Source: Klebsiella grimontii
GTDB lineage: Bacteria; Pseudomonadota; Gammaproteobacteria; Enterobacterales; Enterobacteriaceae
Assembly (NCBI RefSeq): GCF_900200035.1
Contig: NZ_FZTC01000015.1
Span: forward strand, 1-64,000
Direction of reading: 5' to 3'
DNA: 64,000 nucleotides
Positions within the stretch are counted from its first letter, which is position 1. Each line of letters opens with the position of its first letter. The translations under genes and the position numbers were made by a program. Shown one piece after another: positions 29,305-37,053 of this stretch. The notes beneath the pieces were generated by a model. That model made no database searches. It saw nothing but the letters and a program-made list of their open reading frames with translations, and was not told where the DNA came from.

Positions 29305-30723
29305 TTATTCCTTAAGGTTAAACGAAGCCAGTGAATACCATCCGTCACCGGTTTGACCTTCGTTAGCGAGTTGAATACGCGGTTGCCCCTGATGATTGGC
29401 CAGGGCCGCCTGCAGGCGGTATTGACCGTCAGGCAGCCCGGCAGGCAGCGCTAGCGTAGCGCGGCTTTGATGAGCTCCGGGCAGCCACTGGCGAACGTCA
29501 TCCGCCGTTTTGATTTGCGTAACGGTATCGCCCGCCGCATTGACTATCCGCCATTGTACAAGCCAGGGGAGATAGGCCGGGGCGACGCCGTCGTTACGCC
29601 AGGTGACATTCAGCGTAAGCGGCATGCCGCTACGTACGGGCGTATCAAATTCCAGCTGGCTCACCCGGTAGCGATAGCCGATGCGCAATAACGCATTATC
29701 AACGATATCGCGATACGCTGCCGGCACCGGTCGCGATTTCAGATTCAGGGTACTGGCGTGCTGCGCTAATGCCCAGTCGAAGCTTGCCTGGACCTCTTCG
29801 CGAGTGTAATGCTGCACGCTTTCCCATTCCGCCATATAGCCGCAAATCTCGAGGCTCACGGGAGCGTGCTGCCAGCCGTCATTAAACCCGCCCCACGCCG
29901 CCTGCGCGGCGGCCAGGCGTTGAGGATAGTCATCGCGCATATGGCTCCACTCCGGGGAAAAGTTATGCCAGTCTCCCCAGCAGTCCGCGCGCCATCCGGC
30001 GCCTTTTTGGCTGGCCCAGGCCAGCGAGTCGCCGCCGCTGATCAACATGATTTTGGGCGTTTTAGGGAAACTGCTGAAGTGCATATCAACGTAGCGATTG
30101 AGCTGTTGCGGAGTGTACTTTTCCATCAACGGCGCGACGTCAGGGAAATTGGAGTTATGCCATTCACCCCACGAACCCACCATGCCGATATCGACAAACG
30201 CCAGCTCCGGATTACCGTCATAACGCGCGCCGAGGGCGTTAAGCAGCTTTTGCGCATAGGCGATAAAAGTCGGATCGCTGAGATCCGGGACAAAGGTTTT
30301 GCCATTTTCGACCCATTGTCCCTGAATGCCTTTTTTGATAAGCCAGGCGGGGATTTTCGAGCCCGATTGCGGTTCATCGAGCGCCATAATACGCAATCCG
30401 ACGTTCATCGCCGGCTGATGCTGAGCGGCGACGCTGAAGGCATGATCGATCGGCGCAAAATTATAGACGCCTTCTTCAGGCTCCAGATCGCTCCAGTAAA
30501 AGCGATCGTATTCAAACCCGGTGTTCGGATACTCTTGCAGAGAGGGCTTCTGGCCATAACCATCGTGGAAACTGGCCACGCCGATCCCTGGGTTCGTTAA
30601 CAGACCGGTGAAGGCCGGCGGGGTGATAACCGTACGTTCAGCCAGTACCGCCGCAGACGGAATGATTCCGGCCAGCAGGAGCGCCAAACAGAGCGCGGCG
30701 CGGCGCGGCGAAAAAGAGCTCAT
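29305..30723 (-). CDS. Secreted glycoside-hydrolase-like protein (DUF4832 type)
   Basis: This 472-residue protein has a signal peptide (ALCLALLLAGIIPSAAVLA). Its TIM-barrel-like body has the look of DUF4874/DUF4832 proteins: TGLLTNPGIGVASFHDGYG, FYWSDLEPEEGVYNF, and DIGMVGSWGEWHNSN with a candidate acidic catalytic residue. A C-terminal beta-sandwich follows (LEFDTPVRSGMPLTLNVTWRNDG). Proteins of this type resemble GH42-like hydrolases but lack assigned substrates. By location it should act on the exopolysaccharide in the periplasm or outside. The function is inferred. Confidence 0.75.
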   Translation of the reverse strand: MSSFSPRRAALCLALLLAGIIPSAAVLAERTVITPPAFTGLLTNPGIGVASFHDGYGQKPSLQEYPNTGFEYDRFYWSDLEPEEGVYNFAPIDHAFSVAAQHQPAMNVGLRIMALDEPQSGSKIPAWLIKKGIQGQWVENGKTFVPDLSDPTFIAYAQKLLNALGARYDGNPELAFVDIGMVGSWGEWHNSNFPDVAPLMEKYTPQQLNRYVDMHFSSFPKTPKIMLISGGDSLAWASQKGAGWRADCWGDWHNFSPEWSHMRDDYPQRLAAAQAAWGGFNDGWQHAPVSLEICGYMAEWESVQHYTREEVQASFDWALAQHASTLNLKSRPVPAAYRDIVDNALLRIGYRYRVSQLEFDTPVRSGMPLTLNVTWRNDGVAPAYLPWLVQWRIVNAAGDTVTQIKTADDVRQWLPGAHQSRATLALPAGLPDGQYRLQAALANHQGQPRIQLANEGQTGDGWYSLASFNLKE

Positions 30724-30725
30724 CG

Positions 30726-31136
30726 TTAATTCACTTTATCGTGGAGGTTCACAAACCATGTCCAGATACCGACGTGAAAGTTCTTAAACACATCGATTCC
30801 CAGCGCGGATTTCAGCATATAGAGCGCCAGCAGCACGGCAAGAATGGCGAACAGCACGGCAAACGTAATCGCCAGGGTGGAAAATAGACGCCCGAGCAGC
30901 GTACTTTCCCGCGGGATTTTGCGCAGATCGCGACCGCATAAAAAGACTACAAAATATCGACGATGCAGAAACGGAAAGCTATGGCGAAAGTCGATACGAT
31001 GGCGCGACGCCAGGCTCGATCTCACCAGCGCCTGTTCGATACCGCGTTTCTGCTCCGGCGTTAATGAACTTTCTGTTTCCGCATCAAGCGCGGAATAAAA
31101 GCGCTCAATGACCAGGTCGGATGTTGATTTTGTCAC
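30726..31136 (-). CDS. Hypothetical membrane protein of the EPS cluster
   Basis: I do not recognise a family with known function. The 136 residues start with a hydrophilic, acidic helix-rich region (LVIERFYSALDAETESSLTPEQ). A basic middle follows (HRIDFRHSFPFLHRRYFVVFLCGRDLRK). One long membrane segment lies near residues 86-112 (LAITFAVLFAILAVLLALYML), with a short tail after it. It overlaps the upstream glycosyltransferase by 4 bp and lies 2 bp before the DUF4832 gene. It is therefore co-translated and probably a regulator or scaffold of the assembly machine. Confidence 0.7.
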   Translation of the reverse strand: MTKSTSDLVIERFYSALDAETESSLTPEQKRGIEQALVRSSLASRHRIDFRHSFPFLHRRYFVVFLCGRDLRKIPRESTLLGRLFSTLAITFAVLFAILAVLLALYMLKSALGIDVFKNFHVGIWTWFVNLHDKVN

Positions 31137-32248
31137 GGTTGACTCTTGTTCGTTAATCGCTGGTAGACCTGAGCCGTTTTCGCTGCAATGTCCGGCCAGC
31201 GGTATTTGGGCATTAACTGGCTGTAATCCACGGTCTCCTCGCCGCGCCAGGACTGGAGCTTTTGCGCTAGCGCGGCGACATTGCCCGTCGGAAAATAAAC
31301 CTCCGCAGGCAGGCCGATCTCCAGGTTGGCGGGGATATCGCTGACGATAACCGGTAAGGACCAGGACATGGCCTCCAGCAGGGCAATGGGCAGCCCTTCG
31401 TGGTAAGACGGAAGAACAAAAAGCCCGGCCTGTGAGAACAAGGTATGCAGCGGATCGCCGCTAATAAAACCGGTCATGATCGCTCCCGGGGTAGCGGCCG
31501 CCTGTTTCTTCAGCCGCTCGCTATACTCATCCGGATGATCGGCATCGCCAATCAGCACCAGCGGCAGCGAACAGTTCGAGGCTTTGTAGGCGGCAAGCAG
31601 ATCGTGCAGCCCTTTTTCTTCGACAAAACGGGCGACGGCGACAATGTATTGCCCGGCTTTCAGCGAATACTGATTCAGCGTGGCCTGTCGCGTCTCTTCG
31701 GCGGGAAGCGGCGGTTGGCGCACGCCGTTATAGATCACGTTAGCGTTGGTACGGCCGTGTTTGGTTTTAATCAGCGTATTAATCACTTCCGAGATAACAA
31801 TAACTTCATTGGCATATTTCACCGCCCATTTCTCACCAAGACGCAGCATCTCTTTCGCCATTTTGCCCCACTTCTGGCGATCGTAGTCCGGGCCGTGGTG
31901 GGTAAAAACGACGCGCTTGCCGAGCAGGCGCAGCAGAGGGACCACCAGGCCAGGGCCGACCGCATGAACGTGAACCACATTTGAGCCGTCAAACAGGGTG
32001 CTGAAGGCTGCCAGCGTTGAGTGAATAATGGCTTCGAACTTGCGGCTTTTAGGCGCCCACAGGCTTTTTAACCGCACGCCTTTATATTCGCTGCGGCGGT
32101 AGTCAACGTACGGTGAGCGGGCAATGACGCAGATATCGGCGTGATTCTGTTGATAGATTTCCGGATAGAGATTCTGGCAATGGGTCTCAACGCCGCCCTG
32201 GACATTCGGAATACCGCGGGTGCCAAGCACCGTCACTTTGAGCTTCAT
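31133..32248 (-). CDS. Glycosyltransferase family 4, EPS repeat-unit assembly
   Basis: This 371-residue GT-B enzyme begins KVTVLGTRGIPNVQGGVETH, the glycine-rich start of GT4 enzymes with a DUF1972-type N-terminus. The C-terminal half holds YIVAVARFVEEKG and the E-x7-E motif in LPSYHEGLPIALLEAMS near residue 285. It should add a sugar from a nucleotide donor to the lipid-linked repeat unit at the inner face of the cytoplasmic membrane. Donor and linkage cannot be read from sequence. It overlaps both neighbours by 4 bp. Confidence 0.88.
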   Translation of the reverse strand: MKLKVTVLGTRGIPNVQGGVETHCQNLYPEIYQQNHADICVIARSPYVDYRRSEYKGVRLKSLWAPKSRKFEAIIHSTLAAFSTLFDGSNVVHVHAVGPGLVVPLLRLLGKRVVFTHHGPDYDRQKWGKMAKEMLRLGEKWAVKYANEVIVISEVINTLIKTKHGRTNANVIYNGVRQPPLPAEETRQATLNQYSLKAGQYIVAVARFVEEKGLHDLLAAYKASNCSLPLVLIGDADHPDEYSERLKKQAAATPGAIMTGFISGDPLHTLFSQAGLFVLPSYHEGLPIALLEAMSWSLPVIVSDIPANLEIGLPAEVYFPTGNVAALAQKLQSWRGEETVDYSQLMPKYRWPDIAAKTAQVYQRLTNKSQP

Positions 32249-33459
32249 TTCGCTTCCCCCACAAGCTGCTGATAGAGTTCCTGCAGAACCTGCATATGCC
32301 GGGCGAGATCGTATTTCTCTTCTAAACGCTGGCGCGCGTTGATGCCCATTTCCCGCGCCTGCTGCGGATTGGCGGCCAGGCCATCCATGATGCGCGCCAG
32401 CGCGTCGGCATCCCCGGGTTCCACCAGATAGCCATCAATGCCATCGCGGATTTGCTCCGGAATGCCGCCGATATTGCCGCCGACGACGGGGCGACCGAAC
32501 GCCATCGCCTCCAGTACCGACATCGAGCAGTTTTCATAATATTCGGAAGGGACGATCACCGCCCGCGCGCCGCGAATCAACGCGTTGAGCGCTTCTCCGT
32601 GGCGCATATAGCCGAGAAATTCCGGACCGCTAAAGCGGGCGCGCAGGTCGTTGCCGAGAGGGCCGTCGCCGACGATTTTTAGCGGCATCATTTGGCGCAT
32701 TTTTTGCTGCGCCAGCGCCAGGGTAGCGACGCCTTTCTCACGGCTCAAGCGGCCGATATAGAGGAAATAATCGCCCGCCGTATCGCCCGGGATCGTGGCG
32801 CTGGCATCAATACCGTTGACGATCGTCTCGATCCGTGACCGGGGTAATTTACGCAGCAGCGTCTGACGCATAAATTCGCTGGGAGCGATGATGCAATCGA
32901 GCATGGCGTAATTTTGCGCGAACTTTTGCCAGTAGGCCTCAAGCGACAGCAGCAGGCTTTTAAAGGTGTCGCCCTGCTGGCAACGATGGCGGAAGGCGTT
33001 GCTCACCGAACCGGTAAGACAGTCGTCGCAAACGTGGCCATCGCGCAGCATGGTGTACGATGGGCAGACGATTTTATAATCGTGCGCGGTCAGCAGGGTT
33101 TTGCAGCCAAAGCGTTTGGCGACGCCGATCAGCGCCGGCGTCAGCTGATGGTAAATATTATGAAAGTGCACAATATCCGGGCGCTGCGCCAGCAGCAGCG
33201 TATTGAGCTTGCTGCAGGCCTCCGCGTTGTAGATAAAGTCGATACCCGCTTTGAGCTTGCCCGTCAGCCCGTGGTTTTGATGGTAGTCCACGTTGTGTAC
33301 GAAGAAGCTTTCCCAGGGCGAGGGTTTATTTTCTGCATGCTGCATGCTGAAGTCGACAACCTGATAGCCCGCTTGCAGCATAGCGTCTCGCTCCTGGAAA
33401 AATACGGTTTCCGCTCCGCCCTTAATAAAAAAGAATTTGTTAACGAATAATATTTTCAT
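32245..33459 (-). CDS. Glycosyltransferase family 4, EPS repeat-unit assembly
   Basis: This 404-residue GT-B enzyme has MKILFVNKFFFIKGGAETVF at the N-terminus, a Cys-rich insert (CPSYTMLRDGHVCDDCLTGSV) often seen in GT4 enzymes of this type, FLYIGRLSREKG at the start of the donor domain, and the E-x7-E motif in VPSEYYENCSMSVLEAMA near residue 300. It is cytoplasmic and acts on the lipid carrier-linked saccharide. The sugar is unknown. It overlaps the GT2 gene by 20 bp. Confidence 0.88.
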   Translation of the reverse strand: MKILFVNKFFFIKGGAETVFFQERDAMLQAGYQVVDFSMQHAENKPSPWESFFVHNVDYHQNHGLTGKLKAGIDFIYNAEACSKLNTLLLAQRPDIVHFHNIYHQLTPALIGVAKRFGCKTLLTAHDYKIVCPSYTMLRDGHVCDDCLTGSVSNAFRHRCQQGDTFKSLLLSLEAYWQKFAQNYAMLDCIIAPSEFMRQTLLRKLPRSRIETIVNGIDASATIPGDTAGDYFLYIGRLSREKGVATLALAQQKMRQMMPLKIVGDGPLGNDLRARFSGPEFLGYMRHGEALNALIRGARAVIVPSEYYENCSMSVLEAMAFGRPVVGGNIGGIPEQIRDGIDGYLVEPGDADALARIMDGLAANPQQAREMGINARQRLEEKYDLARHMQVLQELYQQLVGEAK

Positions 33460-34465
33460 GTTCTGTCTGGATATGTTTTGGGTTGGAGACGGTCACGGCG
33501 GGTTGTTTCATCGGATCGCGAACGGAGTTCATGAGGCCTCGCACCATACCTGCGGAAAATAACGATAAGTTGATAACGCTCTGTACGCCGTCCCGCAGCG
33601 ACTTATTTTTAATCGCCTTCAGGGCGATAAACGCCAGCAGCGGAAGCAGGGCGATAATAATCAAACCGGGATTTAACGACAGCAGGCAAATAATCAATAC
33701 CAGGATATACAGCGTGAATATCAGTTCGTTGCGAACAATCTTAAGCGCGGCAGGAAAATGGTTTTTCCCCCAGCAGTTGCGTAATAGCTCACCGGGCGCC
33801 CATAAAAAACCGTTCTTCCAGCGATAGGTCAACATTTTAAATGTCGGCATGGTATAGGAAGCATGGCTAAAATAGGGCGCGGCGAGGCGGTGGAGTTTAT
33901 AGCCTGCGGCCTGCAAGCGGATCCCCAATTCGGCTTCTTCATAGCCGTGGAGATTAAGGTTAGTCAGATAGCCAATTTTCTCGATTGCCGAGCGGCGATA
34001 GAGTCCGCCGCCGCCAAGATGGTCGGTATCACCCTGCGGATAAATAAGATGCAGGCGCTGCTTGCGCGATTTAAATTCATAGTTAGCGGCATCATCCATC
34101 TCGACGCTGCCCGCCACGCCAGCGTATTCAGGATGTTCTTCGAGAAAGGCGACGGCGGTGTCGAGAAAACCCGGCTCCAGCTCCATATCGCCGTCCAGCA
34201 GCAGCAGATAGTCCCCTTCGCTGAATAACCAGCCCAGCTGGTGGCCCACGCCGCAGCAGCGATCTTTCGCATTATCAAGGCAGACCACCATCGCGTCTTT
34301 GGCGATGGCCAGCTCCCGGGTGTTGTCGGTGGAGAGGCTATCGGCGACGATAATTTGATGGGGGTAAGGCTGCAATTGCTTGCGGACGCTGTCGATCGTT
34401 TTTTCAATCCCCTGCGCTTCGTTGAGGGTTTTAATGCTGACGGTAATTGATGGCGTTTTATTCAT
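33440..34465 (-). CDS. Glycosyltransferase family 2, EPS repeat-unit assembly
   Basis: This 341-residue GT-A enzyme shows TVSIKTLNEAQGIEKTIDSV, VADSLSTDNT and the DxD-type motif LLLDGDMELEPGF near residue 94. The C-terminal part after residue 240 carries two to three hydrophobic segments that anchor it in the membrane (ELIFTLYILVLIICLLSL). It is an inverting transferase by family. The donor is unknown. It overlaps wzy by 8 bp. Confidence 0.87.
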   Translation of the reverse strand: MNKTPSITVSIKTLNEAQGIEKTIDSVRKQLQPYPHQIIVADSLSTDNTRELAIAKDAMVVCLDNAKDRCCGVGHQLGWLFSEGDYLLLLDGDMELEPGFLDTAVAFLEEHPEYAGVAGSVEMDDAANYEFKSRKQRLHLIYPQGDTDHLGGGGLYRRSAIEKIGYLTNLNLHGYEEAELGIRLQAAGYKLHRLAAPYFSHASYTMPTFKMLTYRWKNGFLWAPGELLRNCWGKNHFPAALKIVRNELIFTLYILVLIICLLSLNPGLIIIALLPLLAFIALKAIKNKSLRDGVQSVINLSLFSAGMVRGLMNSVRDPMKQPAVTVSNPKHIQTEHENIIR

Positions 34466-35840
34466 ATTGGGTACCGGAGTTCAGACGGACGGAACGATGA
34501 ATGACAATGAGCGCCCCGAGGGCCAGCCATAATAAAAACTGTAGCATGGGAATGATCATCAGGATCTGACTGTAGGGAAGGCTGAGTAAACAGCCGATGG
34601 CAAAGACGTAAAATGCAGGCGCGGAGCTAAGCAGCTGTAAATCTTCACGCTTTAGATCGTAGCGGGAAAAGGTCTCTTTGGGCCGCATGCCGATAAGAAT
34701 AGAAGCAATCATGGCGATAAATAAGATCACGCCGATAATACCGACTTCCCACAGCATCATGCTTAGCGCGGTGGAATCGAGTATCAGATGATACCAGGCG
34801 CCAATATAGCCTGGGGAGACGGTACTGCCGCTGTTGGTCGCGTTCAGACCGTAGCCAAATAGCATTCCGCCGGGGCCAAAAAGTTCGTTATGCTTAAGCC
34901 AGAAGAAAATAGTGGTAAACCTGCCAAGCTCGCCGCTTTCCATAATGTAGTTAGTATCAAAAATATAACCGAGGGAATCGATAAATACCGAGAGCGCGCT
35001 TTTGGTCGGATCCCCGCCAAAGGCCGACGAGTAGTTGGAGGCGAGAATGGTGATAGCGGCAAAAATTAACACCACCATTCCGGCGGCGATTATCATCAAC
35101 GAGCGCAGGGTGACTTTGCTGATGCCGCTGACGTAAGCGGGCATGATCCACAGCAGCGCCAGTAAGAACGGCGACAGCAGAATCACGAATTTTACCTCGC
35201 CCACCACGCAGAGGAAAAAGGCCAGCACGATATGCGCCGCCATCGATTTGAATGAACAGATACCGTGCTTAAATTCGGACACCTTCAGCAGCATAATCAG
35301 CAGGCAGAACATCCCCATGGCCGCGGTATTGCCGCCGCCCATCGGGTCGCCGCCAAACGTGCCGACTACCGAATCCCACTTTTCATCCTCACCGCGCAGG
35401 GCGACGCGTTTTGGCACCACCACCAGCACCTGATAGATAGCCAGCGGGAACTGGACGTAGAACAGCCAGTAAAAAAGCTGAGTCAGGCGATGCAGCTGCG
35501 ACTCGCGAAACATACCAAGCAGCATGCAAAACATCACCAGCGACAGGGCCAGTTCGTTTTTAAAACCGACGATGGCGGTGACGATGCCGGATTGTAAAAC
35601 GGTGGCGCAGAGGCTAAGGATAATAAAAGTCAGATACAGCGCCAGCACCACCTTCTCGCGGGCGCTGAGCGCGAGAGGCTGCTGCCGGCTTTGCATCATC
35701 AGCAGAACCACCATTACCAGCACCATGAAAAACGGAAGCCATAGTACGGCGACAACGCCGGTGAAATACTGCACCGTGCCGCAGAAGACGATGGTCGTCA
35801 GCGCGAATGCTTCCAGATAGCGACCGGTGTTTAGCTGCAT
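34458..35840 (-). CDS. Wzy-like EPS polymerase
   Basis: This 460-residue inner-membrane protein has about eleven to twelve helices and a large periplasmic loop near residues 275-345 (GGDPTKSALSVFIDSLG... FGYGLNATNSGSTVSPGYIGAW), the layout of O-antigen polymerases and ligases. It should join repeat units on undecaprenyl diphosphate in the periplasm. Polymerases of this type share little sequence, so the call rests on topology and on its place between wzx and the glycosyltransferases. It overlaps wzx by 10 bp. Confidence 0.8.
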   Translation of the reverse strand: MQLNTGRYLEAFALTTIVFCGTVQYFTGVVAVLWLPFFMVLVMVVLLMMQSRQQPLALSAREKVVLALYLTFIILSLCATVLQSGIVTAIVGFKNELALSLVMFCMLLGMFRESQLHRLTQLFYWLFYVQFPLAIYQVLVVVPKRVALRGEDEKWDSVVGTFGGDPMGGGNTAAMGMFCLLIMLLKVSEFKHGICSFKSMAAHIVLAFFLCVVGEVKFVILLSPFLLALLWIMPAYVSGISKVTLRSLMIIAAGMVVLIFAAITILASNYSSAFGGDPTKSALSVFIDSLGYIFDTNYIMESGELGRFTTIFFWLKHNELFGPGGMLFGYGLNATNSGSTVSPGYIGAWYHLILDSTALSMMLWEVGIIGVILFIAMIASILIGMRPKETFSRYDLKREDLQLLSSAPAFYVFAIGCLLSLPYSQILMIIPMLQFLLWLALGALIVIHRSVRLNSGTQYE

Positions 35841-37048
35841 ATTTTCTGCTCCTGCCGGGAGAGCTGGAGCGCCCGCTTATTCATTTTCAACAGAATGAAC
35901 AGATAGCGAATGCTGGTAAGAACAGAGAAGGTCAGCAGGGCAATTTCATAGCTCTGGCCCAATTCAGGCAGCGCGATAAAAGCGGCGATAATGATCAGCA
36001 GCTGCTCTATCTGAATGCGTAAAAAATAGCGTTTAGAACCAAAGATAAGCTCGATAACGGTCAGCGGACTGACGGCCAGGGCGGCGAACAGATAAGGCAG
36101 CATATAGCGTGAGGTCGGGATCGAATTGAGCCACTCCTGGCTGAAGCCCAGGCGCATAACCAGCGGATAGAAAATCCAGATCCCAAGGATACAGATCAGC
36201 GCCGCGGCCAACAGCAGCAGGCGAATTTTTTTGTATTCCGCATAGTTAAAGGTGTTGTTGCGAAAATCCATCGACCATTTTGAAAAGATGGAATTGCGCA
36301 CCGCGTTACCGACAATCATCACCGGCGATAAGCAGAAGCGGCTCACCACCGAGAAATAACCCGCGACCAGCGGTGAAAACAAGACGTTAATCAGCATCGT
36401 CGGCAGATTGTTGCTGGCCATCGCCAGCACTTCCGCGCTGCCGACGCGGCTGAGATGCTGCCAGTGCTGGCGCGCGAAAAGGCCGTTGGCGCGCGGAGAA
36501 AAATGCGCCGGCGTCAGGGTGCTGAAGTGAAATAAACGCAGCAGGCACAGGCTGAGCAGCAGCAAAATGCCCACCATCCAGGCAATATAGAACAGGGTGG
36601 CGTTCGGCATCGTCAGCAGGGCTATCGCCACCACCAGCGACACGGCGATGCGCTGAAAGGTGAGAAACGGATAGTTGCCGCCGCGCAGCGAGAGGTTCTC
36701 GGCGATCAAAACCAGCGCATAGCCGAAGGTTAGCAGATAGAGAAACGCGATATTGAGATGGAATATCAGTCCGGTGATGACCGCCCACGGCAGCGCCAGG
36801 AGCAGGCTTTGCAGCAGGCAAAACACCACGTTCTGCCCCAGTTCATGCTCCTCCTGGCGCGGGATTAGCAGCTGCGACGCAAAAGTGCAAACCTGCGCGC
36901 CAATCAGCACGTTGCTGTAGATCATCGCGTAGTGCCCGACTTCCGCCATGCCGTAGCGATGGGAAATCAGCCACACGGAAAATGCGCCGATCGCCTGCGA
37001 GAGGACCGAGGAGCTGGCGATGGATGAAATACTCTTAATTAAATTCAT
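35831..37048 (-). CDS. Wzx-like repeat-unit flippase
   Basis: This 405-residue protein has about twelve membrane helices of the polysaccharide transporter (MATE/MOP) superfamily. It starts MNLIKSISSIASSSVLSQAIGAFSVWLISHRYG, typical of flippases. It should move undecaprenyl-diphosphate-linked repeat units across the inner membrane. It lies 5 bp after the co-polymerase gene and overlaps the polymerase gene. No second flippase is present in the cluster. Confidence 0.82.
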   Translation of the reverse strand: MNLIKSISSIASSSVLSQAIGAFSVWLISHRYGMAEVGHYAMIYSNVLIGAQVCTFASQLLIPRQEEHELGQNVVFCLLQSLLLALPWAVITGLIFHLNIAFLYLLTFGYALVLIAENLSLRGGNYPFLTFQRIAVSLVVAIALLTMPNATLFYIAWMVGILLLLSLCLLRLFHFSTLTPAHFSPRANGLFARQHWQHLSRVGSAEVLAMASNNLPTMLINVLFSPLVAGYFSVVSRFCLSPVMIVGNAVRNSIFSKWSMDFRNNTFNYAEYKKIRLLLLAAALICILGIWIFYPLVMRLGFSQEWLNSIPTSRYMLPYLFAALAVSPLTVIELIFGSKRYFLRIQIEQLLIIIAAFIALPELGQSYEIALLTFSVLTSIRYLFILLKMNKRALQLSRQEQKICS

Positions 37049-37053
37049 GATCG

